From Ogataea parapolymorpha DL-1 (Eukaryota > Ascomycota > Pichiomycetes > Pichiales > Pichiaceae): a stretch of 64,000 bases of DNA. A program made the position numbers and the translations under genes. Below are positions 20,201 through 29,102 of the stretch, in pieces; the stretch's first letter is position 1; each line of letters opens with the position of its first letter. Location of the stretch: contig NC_027866.1 in assembly GCF_000187245.1 (NCBI RefSeq), forward strand, positions 891,767 to 955,766. Direction: 5' to 3'. The notes beneath the pieces were generated by a model, which was not told the origin of the DNA, did no database searches, and worked only from the letters and a program-made list of their open reading frames with translations.

Positions 20201-21206
20201 CCTTAAGAAACTTGCTAAAACGCACCGCGGAAAACTCCCGCTGCGGGCAGAAGAGGTGCTGGACACAGGCTCTAAAATTGTGGTGTCCATAGATATCAAC
20301 GAAGAGGACGGCTCTGCTGTTTACGATTTCACTGGCACAACAGAGCAGGTGTACAGCCCGCAAAACTCGCCGATTGCAGTGACCCACGCCTGCGTCATTT
20401 ACGGGCTGCGGTGTATCATCAACTCGGACATCCCTCTGAACGAGGGTTGTCTTGTGCCGATCGAGATTATTGTTCCAGAAGGCACGTTGTTGAACCCGTC
20501 CAAGGAGGCGGCTGTGAGCTCCGGAAACGGCAGTGGTTCCCAAATTCTTACCGAGACCATTTTCAAGGCCTACCAGGTGGTGGGTAGCGGGCCTGGATCG
20601 ATGAATGCACTACACTTTGGTGTTGGAGGCTTGGAAAACGGCCAGCTTGTTAAAGGATTCGGTATGGTTGAGACTATCGGCGCCGGCAGCGGTGCAACAG
20701 AAGGAGCAGACGGATTTTCGGGCACTCAGTGTCACATGACCAACACGAAAATCACAGATCCTGAGGTGCTTGAAAAACGGTATCCGTGTATTCTGTGGGA
20801 CTGGAGTATTCGTAAAGGGACTGGTGGAGACGGTAAATGGAAGGGAGGCGACGGATTGCAACGGATTATTCAATTCACCACGAAAGTGGAAGCGTCGATT
20901 TCCTCGTTCAGGCGTGCTACGTCTCCCTATGGTATGGCTGGCGGATGTTGTGGTGCTCGTGGTATCAACAAAATTGGGAAGCAGATGAAGGACGGGTCAG
21001 TCCAATGGTTTGGGATTGGAGCCTTTGCCGATATCGTGCTCCAGAAAGGTATGTATATCGCGATTCTTACTCCAGGAGGAGGTGGTTACGGCGACCCGAA
21101 AGAAAGAGAAAAAGTCGTGATGAAGACCGGGCACGAGTTGCCAAGAGCCCCACTGGCCGGAGGGACGCTCTCTAACATTGTTGAGGCCGCAAACACCTCT
21201 CAGTAA
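17295..21206 (+). CDS. ATP-dependent 5-oxoprolinase/hydantoinase A-B fusion, paralogue 1
   Basis: This 1303-residue protein has the full eukaryotic 5-oxoprolinase layout. A HyuA N-terminal domain (AIDRGGTFTDFLA at the very start, RLGTTVATNALLERKG) is followed by the HyuA ATPase core (GFDMGGTSTDVSR, AAGGGSILFYKNG, HPGPACYRKGGPLT, FGGAGGQHA) and, from ~residue 740, the HyuB domain (DFSCALFDEDGNLTANAPHV, ATNHPVAGGTHLPDIT, PGGGGYGDP). Known members cleave 5-oxo-L-proline to glutamate with ATP in the cytosol; close relatives act on hydantoins. Length matches yeast Oxp1 (~1286). The gene is intronless, unlike the second paralogue at 58.0-61.9 kb. Three GATA boxes precede it. Which substrate it prefers cannot be decided by eye. 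Confidence 0.92.
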   Translation: MSDIKIAIDRGGTFTDFLAIIPGQQDYVFKLLSVDPANYEDANIEGIRKILEHVQGKKIARGEPLDTSIVSSIRLGTTVATNALLERKGAKCAFVTTKGFKDLLRIGDQSRPDLFALKIVKPGVLYEEVVEIDERVTMPAYTEDPQMNDCRELLDGTKFVEGTTREVFEILRPIDLDAAKHELLRLRSNGFKSVAICLIHGYNFQDHEKKLKELAIELGFEFITTSHEIIPMIKAVPRAQSAVLDAYLTPVVKEYIHGLLKGFKPGFEKHTRIEFMQSDGGMCTAEHFTGLKALLSGPAGGVVGEAETCYDADYGVPIIGFDMGGTSTDVSRYAGQYEHVFETNTAGINITVPQLDINTVAAGGGSILFYKNGIFVVGPESAGSHPGPACYRKGGPLTVTDANLVTGRIVPEQFPKIFGPDANEPLDVEISKKKFRELTDLINKDNPGSPKTVEEVALGFLTVANYNMAKLIRTLTESKGYDITRHNLASFGGAGGQHAAPMAEILKIKRVVIHKYSSILSAYGIALADTVVEKQIPSSAVYKEDAVSELLEKCEILKEEAKQKLLSQGLRESDIRFEVFFNMGYHGSETKLMINQDAEKDFFTSFRESHLRQFTFVDDERDVIVHDLRVRGTGALSKVVERSPYKDLETVAQQPVKSGVEVSQQEIAFDEGKMMSKVYFMKDLSMGDIIAGPAMILDETQTILVTPGARAINLPRHIIIDVDNEKTQDEISLDHVDPILLSVFSNRFMFIAEDMGRTLQKISVSANIKERMDFSCALFDEDGNLTANAPHVPVHLGSMSFSIKYAIEYWKDNIHEGDVLATNHPVAGGTHLPDITIISPVFIEGKIRFFTASRAHHAEIGGLTPGSGSTMATSLAEEGAQFEAWKIVSKGQFDYEGLHKYFMEVPAEAPGCSPTRKLEDNVSDLKAQIAANQRGVNLLVDLFKEYGVETVLFYMRNVKKTAEMAVRAALKKLAKTHRGKLPLRAEEVLDTGSKIVVSIDINEEDGSAVYDFTGTTEQVYSPQNSPIAVTHACVIYGLRCIINSDIPLNEGCLVPIEIIVPEGTLLNPSKEAAVSSGNGSGSQILTETIFKAYQVVGSGPGSMNALHFGVGGLENGQLVKGFGMVETIGAGSGATEGADGFSGTQCHMTNTKITDPEVLEKRYPCILWDWSIRKGTGGDGKWKGGDGLQRIIQFTTKVEASISSFRRATSPYGMAGGCCGARGINKIGKQMKDGSVQWFGIGAFADIVLQKGMYIAILTPGGGGYGDPKEREKVVMKTGHELPRAPLAGGTLSNIVEAANTSQ

Positions 21207-21213
21207 GATTTTA

Positions 21214-21284
21214 GATAAGGCTTTAAAAATTGCACCATTTATTTATCTCTCGCGAGATCTCCGGTTATCAACTTCCGAGATAAG
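21214..21284. promoter_or_regulatory. GATA boxes upstream of the Dal5-like permease
   Basis: GATAAG occurs at 21214-21219 and 21279-21284, with a TTATC core at 21265-21269, all within 145 bp of the permease ATG. Between them lies CTCGCGAGATCTCCGG, rich in CGG/CCG half-sites of the kind bound by Zn2Cys6 regulators. Function is inferred. Confidence 0.45.
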
Positions 21285-21354
21285 AAATTCTACGAGACTA
21301 ATACAGATCAAATATTTAAATCAAGCACGAAGTGCAAACTTTCACTAAATTCTA

Positions 21355-22863
21355 ATGTCCGAAAAAGAAACAGCTACGCACAATCTGGACGAGGTGAGCA
21401 GCGTGGAGAACCGCGAGTGGGCAGACGTGGATCAGGCTATGGCCCTAGCTAAGGAGTCCAAGGAGGTGACTCTCGACAAAAAGGCCAACGATGCTCTTCT
21501 TCGGAAACTCGACTTTTTCCTGATGCCTTTGGTCTCCTTTCTGTACTCTTTGTTCTACATTGACAAGGCCTGCAATGGTTATGCAGCAGTTATGGGAATT
21601 AAAACCGACATGAACATGGTCGGTAACCAGTACGCATGGACCTCCTCAGCTTTCTACTTGGGATACCTATGTTTCCAGCCGATTGCCGGCTACACGCTCC
21701 AACGATTCCCTCTTTCGAGAACATTCAGTATATACATGTTCTCGTGGGCAGTCATCATTTGCCTACAAGCTTCTAATCACAGCTACGCAGCGTTCATATT
21801 TTTAAGAACACTTCTGGGCTGCTCGGAAGCATCTGCCTCTGTCTTCACCACTATTCTGACGTCTCAGTACTACCGCAAAAAAGAGGCGTTTTTGAGAGTG
21901 TCCTTTTGGCTCAGTACCGCTGGGTTTGGAGTTTTCTTTGGGTCGTTGATGTCTTACGGTATAGCTATTCGAGCAGACCAGTTTTCGATCGAGCCTTGGA
22001 AAATCTTGTTTATTGTGGTGGGGCTTATATCGCTGACGACCGGAATAATTGTCTTTATTCATATTCCAAACACTCCTGGTGAAGCATGGTTCTTGTCCAA
22101 AAAAGAGAAACTGCTTGTGGTGGAGAGACTGAGAGAGAACTTCCAAGGTTTTGGAAACAAAAAGTTCAAAAGATACCAGTGCATCGAGGCTCTGCTCGAC
22201 GTGAAAACCTGGCTATTCTTTTTCTACGCCGTGTCGTTCAACATTCCCAACGGTGGAATCAGCTCTTTCGGATCAATCTTGTTGAACTCCGACCTCGGAT
22301 ACTCCGCTACCGACGCATTGCTCTACGGATGTCCTCAGGGAGTGGTGGAATTTATTGGACTTCCTATTATCGCGTATCTGATCCAAAGATACAACTGGCC
22401 ACGGTTGCTGACCACGAGTATAGTTATTGTGGTGTGCCTTCCGTTTGCTTGTATGCTTGCTTTCTGTGAAGCAACGCACGCAAAGCTCGCTGGTTACTAT
22501 CTGTTGAACCTGATGCAAATTGGACCTATTGGATGTTTCTCTTATTTCGCTAGCAACACGCCTGGCCACACGAAGAAAATCACTGTCACTGGAGTTTATC
22601 TGATTGGATACTGTGTTGGCAATCTTATTGGTCCCCAGACCTACCGCGCTTCAGATGCTCCTCACTACGTGCCAGCAAAGATCGCTATAGTTGTGTGCCT
22701 GGCTGTCGCATCCTCTTGTATTTTGGGAGTTTACCTTCTTTGCAGGAGAGAAAACAAGAGGCGTGACCGCATGGAGGAAGCACGGCCAGAGCTGGCTCCA
22801 GAGAATATCGAGTTTTCGGACTTGACCGACAAGGAGAACATTTTTTTCAGATACACCCTCTAG
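21355..22863 (+). CDS. Dal5/Tna1-like anion:cation symporter (MFS)
   Basis: This 502-residue permease of the allantoate/nicotinate (ACS) family has a cytosolic N-terminus ending in LRKLDFFLMPLVSFLYSLFY, the family's first span with ..DKACNGYAA in place of the usual DR-N-GNA. LLGCSEASASVFTTILTSQYY follows in span 4, and IPNTPGEAWFLSKKEKLLVVERLREN in the central loop. Twelve spans can be counted. Relatives import allantoate, ureidosuccinate, dipeptides, nicotinate or pantothenate with protons. Its place between a 5-oxoprolinase and a CPS1-like peptidase suggests uptake of an acidic amide or small peptide for that pathway. The GATA boxes in its promoter fit nitrogen control. Confidence 0.88.
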   Translation: MSEKETATHNLDEVSSVENREWADVDQAMALAKESKEVTLDKKANDALLRKLDFFLMPLVSFLYSLFYIDKACNGYAAVMGIKTDMNMVGNQYAWTSSAFYLGYLCFQPIAGYTLQRFPLSRTFSIYMFSWAVIICLQASNHSYAAFIFLRTLLGCSEASASVFTTILTSQYYRKKEAFLRVSFWLSTAGFGVFFGSLMSYGIAIRADQFSIEPWKILFIVVGLISLTTGIIVFIHIPNTPGEAWFLSKKEKLLVVERLRENFQGFGNKKFKRYQCIEALLDVKTWLFFFYAVSFNIPNGGISSFGSILLNSDLGYSATDALLYGCPQGVVEFIGLPIIAYLIQRYNWPRLLTTSIVIVVCLPFACMLAFCEATHAKLAGYYLLNLMQIGPIGCFSYFASNTPGHTKKITVTGVYLIGYCVGNLIGPQTYRASDAPHYVPAKIAIVVCLAVASSCILGVYLLCRRENKRRDRMEEARPELAPENIEFSDLTDKENIFFRYTL

Positions 22864-22958
22864 CTTATCTTCGGGATTGCCGAATCGGGTGCTTTTTTTC
22901 GGTTCTAGATATCCGATATAATTTAAATAAATATGAACAGTTTGAACAAATTTAGGTA

Positions 22959-24647
22959 ATGAATTTCCAGGCCTATGTCAGTTTGTGGGCCGCGTGCTTT
23001 GTGGGTGGTCTTCTTGTACTCTACACAATTTATTCAGCTAAAGAAGCAGTAGACTACATGCCTCAATGTCCCATGGTCGAACCTTATAGACCTTCGACCT
23101 ATCTCGCCAACAGTCAGGTCATAGACACCATTTTACATGACCATGAGTTCCGCAACCAATCTCTTGTCAAGTTACAAAATGCAATTCGTATAAAAACAGA
23201 AACCCACGACGACGACCCGGCTACTGTAGAGGATGACCCTGAATACTGGTCAAAGTTCGATATTTTTGAAAGTTACTTAAGGTCGACTTTTCCTTTATTC
23301 TATCAAAACACGGAGCTCCATAAGGTTAATCATCATGGTCTTGTTTACATCTGGAGAGGTACAAATACAACCCTAAAGCCACTGCTTTTAATGGGACACC
23401 AAGACACCAGCCCAGTGCCGGAGTCGACCCTCCCCTTGTGGACGTATCCTCCTTTTGAGGCACATTACAACGGCACGCATCTTTTTGGCAGGGGATCTTC
23501 AGATTGCAAGAACCTGGTCATTGGCTATTTTGAGGCTGCTGAAGAGCTTATGAAGACGGGTTTTATTCCTCGTCGTACCGTTGTATTTTCGTTTGGTTTT
23601 GACGAGGAAGTGAGTGGTGTGCGTAATAGGAACGCCCAGTGGCTGGAGCAGAAATTTGGTTCCAAGTCCATGTATGCAATTTGCGATGAAGGAGGTGTTT
23701 CTTTAACCACACTGGACGGGACTACCATGGCTGTTCCTGGCACAGGAGAGAAAGGCTTTTTGAATCTGTGGATTGACCTAAAGACCCCAGGTGGCCACTC
23801 TTCTGTGCCTCCTGACCATACCTCATTGGGAGTCATGGCAGATCTCATGGTAAAAATTGAAAACGATCCATTTCCTTCCTATTTCACGCCACAAAATCCC
23901 ACATACTACCAATATGTTTGTCTTGCTGAAAATTCTGCTACCATTGACAAAGAGCTGAAGAAAAATATTCTCAGCAGCCAAGCTAGTCCTTTGTCAAATA
24001 AAAAGGTCAGAGAGTACATCGAATCGAGTCGGTGGCTGAAATACTATATTAAAACATCGCAAGCACTTGATGTGATTCATGGAGGATCAAAGTCTAATGC
24101 GTTGCCGGAATTTGTCCAGTTGACCATCAATTCGCGAGTTGCCATTGAGGAATCCATCCACTCAGCACTAGAAAAGTATCTGCGGAACGTTAAAAATGTT
24201 GCCCAAAAGTACGATTTTGGCCTGAGCTACCAGCTGAAAAACGAGCCAGCCGTTGAAATATTTCCTCCAACACCTCAAGGTGACTTTCTGGTTCACACCG
24301 ACGAGTATTTCGATGTTGCGCCATTGACTCCCATAAACGACAACCATTGGAAAATATTTGCAGGGAACATTAAACACGTGTATGAAGAGCTCATCTGGCC
24401 AGACATATATCAAGGCCCGAATGCCCACAACCCTATAATTGTGTCTCCAGGGATTGCTCCCGGAAACACAGATACAAAATACTACTGGAACCTTTCTGAT
24501 CACATCTATCGGTATAGGCCCGGAGAGTATACGAGTGTCGAGACCTCTGCCCACGGAGTGAACGAATGGATTAAATTCGACAGCCATCTCCAGATCATCG
24601 TGTTTTACTTTCAGTACATCCAGAGTGTAGATGAGATCGACGATTGA
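22959..24647 (+). CDS. M20 carboxypeptidase S (CPS1)-like, membrane-anchored
   Basis: This 562-residue zinc metallopeptidase has an N-terminal signal anchor at residues ~5-27 and then a lumenal M20A domain. Metal and catalytic residues are visible as His147 and Asp149 (MGHQDT), Asp182 (GRGSSDCKN) and Glu216-Glu217 (GFDEEVSG); the dimerisation domain includes TPGGHSSVPPDHT. Yeast Cps1 is delivered to the vacuole by the MVB route and removes C-terminal residues from Gly-X type peptides; length and topology match it. A CTTATC box (22864-22869) directly follows the upstream gene's stop. With the second M20 gene nearby it suggests peptide breakdown in this cluster. Confidence 0.9.
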   Translation: MNFQAYVSLWAACFVGGLLVLYTIYSAKEAVDYMPQCPMVEPYRPSTYLANSQVIDTILHDHEFRNQSLVKLQNAIRIKTETHDDDPATVEDDPEYWSKFDIFESYLRSTFPLFYQNTELHKVNHHGLVYIWRGTNTTLKPLLLMGHQDTSPVPESTLPLWTYPPFEAHYNGTHLFGRGSSDCKNLVIGYFEAAEELMKTGFIPRRTVVFSFGFDEEVSGVRNRNAQWLEQKFGSKSMYAICDEGGVSLTTLDGTTMAVPGTGEKGFLNLWIDLKTPGGHSSVPPDHTSLGVMADLMVKIENDPFPSYFTPQNPTYYQYVCLAENSATIDKELKKNILSSQASPLSNKKVREYIESSRWLKYYIKTSQALDVIHGGSKSNALPEFVQLTINSRVAIEESIHSALEKYLRNVKNVAQKYDFGLSYQLKNEPAVEIFPPTPQGDFLVHTDEYFDVAPLTPINDNHWKIFAGNIKHVYEELIWPDIYQGPNAHNPIIVSPGIAPGNTDTKYYWNLSDHIYRYRPGEYTSVETSAHGVNEWIKFDSHLQIIVFYFQYIQSVDEIDD

Positions 24648-24652
24648 TAAAA

Positions 24653-25978
24653 TTATATACCTTCGGCCACAACAGCCTCGAATGCACTCTTTATTATAGC
24701 CAACCCTTCATCCATCTCCTTCTTGGAGATAGAAATAGGCGGTGCCATTCTGAAAGTGGTGCCAAAAGATTTGACTGCAATCAGATTAGCAGACAGCCCA
24801 AGGTCCATCATCTTGGTTGCTAATTTTGAAGCGAGCTCGGGATAAGGCTCTTTTGATTTGCGATCCTTAACCAGCTCCATTCCGCACATGAGACCTTTTC
24901 CCCTGACATCCCCGATCCAAGGATATGTTTTAGCCAAGTCTCGTAGTCCGTTTCTGAACTGTTCACCGCGTTCAGTAGAGTTTTGCACCAAATTCTCTCT
25001 CAGCACAATATCCAGCACCTTTGACCCAACAGCGGCAGGAATCGGGTCATTCACGTGAGTGGTGTAGAACAGGAATCCTCGTTCCTCAGTTACCTTGGCT
25101 ATCTCGTTCGAAGTCATCACAGCTGACAAAGGCAGCCCGTTTCCAAGAGTCTTGCTCAAAGTCAAAATGTCGGGGACAACGCCGGAATCAATGCACGAAA
25201 ACATGGATCCTGCACGGCCAATTCCTGTCTGCGCTTCATCAACAATGAGCAACATGCCACGCTTCTCGCACTGTAACTTCATTTCCTTCAGATAGCCATC
25301 AGGAAGGACGAGCATTCCACCCGAAGACAGCACAGGCTCCAAAATCACAGCAGCAAGAGATCCAACAGAGGCAGAATCAACAAGAGACCACCCATACAGC
25401 ATTTCTGTCTTCCAATCGTAGGACCCATCTGGATGTCTGAAAATTGAGCGGTACTCATTTGGGGCTGGGAGGATCAGCTGACCCGGCACGGTTGGGCCAT
25501 GCCCAATTCTTCCTGACTGGTAGGTGCAGGATCCAGCATTTCCGGTCATGCCATGCCAAGAAAGCGAAAGGCCAACTATTTCAAACTTTTGAGTGAAAGT
25601 TTTGGCTAGTTTGATGGCGCACTCGTTGGACTCTGCTCCGGTGCTAAGAAAAATGGCTTTGTCCAGTCCGTCAGGTGTCAGGGAGACCAATTTGGAAGCA
25701 AGATCTACAACTGGTGGAGAGAGCATGCCGGAAAAGATATGATCCAGATTCTCGGCGTAGTATGTAATAACCTCCGAGATCTCGCTATTGCAATGGCCGA
25801 TCAAGCACGACATTTGGCCTGAGGTAAAATCGAGGATCTTTTTGCCTTCATTTGTGTACACATACAGGCCTTTTGAGCCAACTATGATCTCTCTCACAAA
25901 CTCGCCTCCGTACTTGAGAAGACAATTATCGGCCTTTTCCCAAAAATTGGAGAGTTCTATTTCACTTCCGACAGTCAT
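24653..25978 (-). CDS. PLP-dependent 2,2-dialkylglycine decarboxylase-like aminotransferase
   Basis: This 441-residue class-III (omega) PLP enzyme follows bacterial dialkylglycine decarboxylase (DgdA) almost phrase by phrase: KILDFTSGQMSCLIGHC, FSGMLSPPVVDLASKLVSL, STGAESNECAIKLAK, SWHGMTGNAGSCTYQSGR, PDILTLSKTLGNGLP, LFYTTHVNDP. Lys276 is the Schiff-base lysine and Asp248 (DEAQTG) binds the pyridine nitrogen. Gln55 and Trp141 occupy the positions of DgdA Gln52 and Trp138, which direct decarboxylation. The bacterial enzyme turns 2-aminoisobutyrate plus pyruvate into acetone, CO2 and alanine. No targeting signal is evident, so it is probably cytosolic. It is convergent with the CPS1-like gene (5 bp between stops). 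Another transaminase specificity remains possible. Confidence 0.82.
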   Translation of the reverse strand: MTVGSEIELSNFWEKADNCLLKYGGEFVREIIVGSKGLYVYTNEGKKILDFTSGQMSCLIGHCNSEISEVITYYAENLDHIFSGMLSPPVVDLASKLVSLTPDGLDKAIFLSTGAESNECAIKLAKTFTQKFEIVGLSLSWHGMTGNAGSCTYQSGRIGHGPTVPGQLILPAPNEYRSIFRHPDGSYDWKTEMLYGWSLVDSASVGSLAAVILEPVLSSGGMLVLPDGYLKEMKLQCEKRGMLLIVDEAQTGIGRAGSMFSCIDSGVVPDILTLSKTLGNGLPLSAVMTSNEIAKVTEERGFLFYTTHVNDPIPAAVGSKVLDIVLRENLVQNSTERGEQFRNGLRDLAKTYPWIGDVRGKGLMCGMELVKDRKSKEPYPELASKLATKMMDLGLSANLIAVKSFGTTFRMAPPISISKKEMDEGLAIIKSAFEAVVAEGI

Positions 25979-26042
25979 CGCTGCGCACCTACTGCAAATT
26001 GCAGCTTTTTATAGTTTATGCAACGGCTATCAAAATCCGAAA

Positions 26043-27938
26043 TTATTTTTTGATAAGCGGGTCTAATGGTTCCTCGAGATCGTAGTCGGGAAACAGTGAA
26101 CCCCAAATATCAATATCTTCGGAGGTCATATATAGTGGTGGACCACCAAAAGTACTATCGAGCGGGTTTGGGTCACGGGGAGTTTGGCTCATGGGCGTTG
26201 GTTGGGGAAGCGAAGCCTGGATATGCGCCGCATAGCCGAGATCATAGTCGTAGCTATAATCATTGAGCAATCTCGAGCGTATCATGGTGTAAGATTTCTC
26301 TGCCAACTTCCAAGTCTTGCCGGCTTTGCGAAGAACGTCCATGAAGTCAAAAAATTGTGATCCGGCCCCAGGGTTCTCTTCTAAATATTTGGCAACGTTT
26401 TTGCCAGATGATAGCAGAATAACAGAGACGGATAAAATAGAGGAATAGATAATCAGGATTGAGCACCGATTATATCCATGCAGCCCTGTAAATGTCATGA
26501 CGGCCATATAGAGATCATCGATGGTGGATTCGCAGATGGAAACTGATTGTGGACATTTTTCTCGATGGCTGATAAAGGGTCTATTGAGACAGAGAACGAC
26601 AATATAATAGTAATATTTGAGTCCCATTTTTGTTGGATCTGTGCCCTCTTCAAGCAAGCCCTCAGTATGCCAACTGATTTCAGATGGCAGACGCTCTTTC
26701 CAGTGGACTAGCTGCCGGTTATATTTTTGAAGAAGTGCTAGTTTCTCCGACAGTAGAAACGACTGTTCTTTTAAACCAGTGCCAGTAAAGATATCATGCA
26801 ACATGCCTTCTGTGATGTTTATGAGATCAATTGTTGCTTTCAGAGGATTGGCTATGTCAATCCGTTTTGGTGTGTCACCGACCTTCTGTGGATCGGTATA
26901 AGTAAATTCCTTGATCCAGTACAGGTCAGGCATGGTGTTGGACTCTTCCATTGTTGCCTGGCTCATTTTAAGAACACTAGGACGACCCAAAATAAGACTG
27001 ATGAAATGGTCCACCACATACGAGCCCCAGAGAACACGACTGCGGATCCCAATATTTGTTTCGTTGACTTCTTCATTGGCTTCTGGATGATAACTTTTTG
27101 GACTAAGCTGGAAACCCAGATTGAAACCCATACGTAACCCAATACCTGTGAGCATCCAACCTCCGTTGTTGCGTCCATTATAGATATCGTACAAACCCAA
27201 AATTAGAAAGCTTTGCAGAGAAGTAATTGTAGGGTGATCAATTTTATTGAGTAGACTCTGGCGTGCCCTTTCGTAAAAAGTTTTTGATTTCTGCCTTATT
27301 TGCTCATTTTCAGAGAGCAGCGAGCCGATAGAGCATATCGAAAAGACCAGCTCTTTCGAACAATATGAAAAGTCAATTTTTGGATGAAAAAAGTCCAAAA
27401 GAAAGGCCTCCCGATAAAGAAAATAATGCATATCGGGATAAAGCCATCTGAAAAACAGTTTGATGCACTCCAAAATCTCAGAGTTGGAGTTGAGGTGCTT
27501 CAGCTGATCGACTTCGTCCATCTCTGAGTTTGGGATCGAGACGCTATCGAAAATACTTGTGGGTCCGTAAACGGCGAGTGACTGATTTTTGTACTGCGGA
27601 AACGACTCTGTCCATGGATACAACGCATTTCTGTCTTCTTTGTCTTCTGTCGGCTTTGAAACAGTGCTCGGAGTTGTTGTCCTCTCAGAAATGAGCCGTG
27701 TAATTTCCGTACTGTGCCTTTGAAGTTGCGCTAGGACGTCTTTCTGCAGCTTGACCTCCTCCTCGAGCGACTCAATATATTTACTATCGTGTCTCTCCTT
27801 CCGTCTGTCTTTTTCAAACTTGATGCACTCAAAGCCATGCTTTCTGCATGAGGAGCAAGGATGTGAGACACTGACATCGCACTTGATCTTCTTTGAACGA
27901 CATTTCAAACAAGTCACCGTAGCCCGTCTTCTTTCCAT
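26043..27938 (-). CDS. Zn2Cys6 transcription factor
   Basis: The start is placed at ATG 27936-27938 (631 residues). A longer frame reaching 28337 has no support and would overlap the divergent neighbour. The zinc cluster is at residues 10-38 with cysteines 10, 13, 20, 28, 31 and 38 (canonical C-x2-C-x6-C-x8-C-x2-C-x6-C), followed by a basic linker and a coiled coil (YIESLEEEVKLQKDVLAQLQ). The middle-homology (fungal_trans) domain spans ~residues 130-480 (FRWLYPDMHYFLYREAFL, SRVLWGSYVVDHFISLILGRPS). It is nuclear and is the only regulator within the 14-31 kb catabolic stretch, so it is a candidate pathway-specific activator. It is 77 bp from the divergent M20 gene and 64 bp downstream-adjacent to the decarboxylase-like gene. 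Confidence 0.9.
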   Translation of the reverse strand: MERRRATVTCLKCRSKKIKCDVSVSHPCSSCRKHGFECIKFEKDRRKERHDSKYIESLEEEVKLQKDVLAQLQRHSTEITRLISERTTTPSTVSKPTEDKEDRNALYPWTESFPQYKNQSLAVYGPTSIFDSVSIPNSEMDEVDQLKHLNSNSEILECIKLFFRWLYPDMHYFLYREAFLLDFFHPKIDFSYCSKELVFSICSIGSLLSENEQIRQKSKTFYERARQSLLNKIDHPTITSLQSFLILGLYDIYNGRNNGGWMLTGIGLRMGFNLGFQLSPKSYHPEANEEVNETNIGIRSRVLWGSYVVDHFISLILGRPSVLKMSQATMEESNTMPDLYWIKEFTYTDPQKVGDTPKRIDIANPLKATIDLINITEGMLHDIFTGTGLKEQSFLLSEKLALLQKYNRQLVHWKERLPSEISWHTEGLLEEGTDPTKMGLKYYYYIVVLCLNRPFISHREKCPQSVSICESTIDDLYMAVMTFTGLHGYNRCSILIIYSSILSVSVILLSSGKNVAKYLEENPGAGSQFFDFMDVLRKAGKTWKLAEKSYTMIRSRLLNDYSYDYDLGYAAHIQASLPQPTPMSQTPRDPNPLDSTFGGPPLYMTSEDIDIWGSLFPDYDLEEPLDPLIKK

Positions 27939-28016
27939 ACGATAAATGAAAATGGAAATATTTGAGATAGAGTCCCGGTAAATAAAATCCGGCGAGATGA
28001 AAAATGTTAGCCAGCG

Positions 28017-29102
28017 ATGTTTTGGGCTTTCTTTTTGTACGTACTGGCTGCCGTTGCCATACAAGTCCCTTTGAGGGAAAGATCGCTGGTCGAGTTCCAT
28101 AAGGAGATCACACAGATTGACTCCGAGGTTGGGAACGAATACGACGTCGTGCATTATCTGGCTGATTATCTTTCTGCCCGGGGACTGACCGTTGAGTTGC
28201 AGCTCGTTGAAGAAGGACGCGAGAATGTTTATGCTTACTTGGGAGACCAAAGGAATACTAAGGTATTGCTGACCTCTCATATAGACACTAATCCTGCTGG
28301 AAAGATACCATACCATCTTGAAGGAGACGAAATACATGTGCGTGGAGCCTGCGACGCCAAAGGAAGTGTTGCTTCTCAGGTGTTTGCTTTTTTGGAGCTT
28401 TGGGACGAGAAAATTATTCGTGAAGGTGACTTGGCTCTCTTGTTTGTTGTGGGAGAAGAATATAACGGTATAGGCTCTTTCACTGCCGTCAACGACCTCA
28501 ATGCTTCCTGGTCAAATGCAGTCATTGTTGGTGAACCAACAGATAACAAACTTAGCGTTGGACACAAGGGTAATTTTCGTTTTGATGTCAATGCCGTGGG
28601 CGTGTCATGTCACTCAGGATACCCGGAACAGGGTTTCAGTGCTGTGGAGTACCTGCTTGGCAGAATAGAGCATCTTCTGCAGCAAGAATTTCCTTATTCC
28701 AGTCTCCTCGGTCCAACTACAGTCAATATTGGCACTTTTCATGGCGGGTTAGCTGCCAATTTACTTGCTCCTTCAGCAAAGGCAGAAATATACATAAGGG
28801 TGGCAGAAGACATTCAGCTAGTTAATCGGACTGTGGACAGGATTTTTTCCACTTCTCACTCTAACTACTCGATCGTTCAAATGCTGGAGCCACAATATTT
28901 GGACCACGACGTTCCGGGCTTCGAATTGGTGGCATGCTCCTATGCCACTGATATTCCTTATTTCAAGGGCAAGACTGCCAAGCGGTATTTATACGGTCCA
29001 GGCTCCATTCTTGTGGCACATAGTGCCGAGGAGTACATTCTGCCTGGAGATTTGTATGAGGCTGTCCGCGGATACAAGTCCATTGTGAAATATAATATAT
29101 AG
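28017..29102 (+). CDS. Secreted M20 metallopeptidase (ArgE/DapE/LysK type)
   Basis: This 361-residue protein starts with a signal peptide (MFWAFFLYVLAAVAIQ). Metal ligands and catalytic residues are His88 and Asp90 (SHIDTNP), Asp113 (GACDAKG) and Glu147-Glu148 (VVGEEYNG); GEPTDNKLSVGHKG and CHSGYPE are typical of ArgE/LysK-like M20 enzymes. Entry into the secretory route points to vacuole or periplasm rather than arginine synthesis, so a peptidase or N-acyl/carbamoyl amino-acid hydrolase is likelier than acetylornithine deacetylase. NAS, NRT and NYS sequons are present. It is divergent from the Zn2Cys6 gene. Two out-of-frame ATGs (27996, 28004) precede the start, so translation may be leaky. 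Confidence 0.8.
   Translation: MFWAFFLYVLAAVAIQVPLRERSLVEFHKEITQIDSEVGNEYDVVHYLADYLSARGLTVELQLVEEGRENVYAYLGDQRNTKVLLTSHIDTNPAGKIPYHLEGDEIHVRGACDAKGSVASQVFAFLELWDEKIIREGDLALLFVVGEEYNGIGSFTAVNDLNASWSNAVIVGEPTDNKLSVGHKGNFRFDVNAVGVSCHSGYPEQGFSAVEYLLGRIEHLLQQEFPYSSLLGPTTVNIGTFHGGLAANLLAPSAKAEIYIRVAEDIQLVNRTVDRIFSTSHSNYSIVQMLEPQYLDHDVPGFELVACSYATDIPYFKGKTAKRYLYGPGSILVAHSAEEYILPGDLYEAVRGYKSIVKYNI

Noticed and set aside
27939..28337. N-terminal extension of the Zn2Cys6 factor at 26043
   Set aside because: It lacks conservation-like content, overlaps the divergent M20 gene, and an ATG lies nine codons before the first zinc-cluster cysteine.
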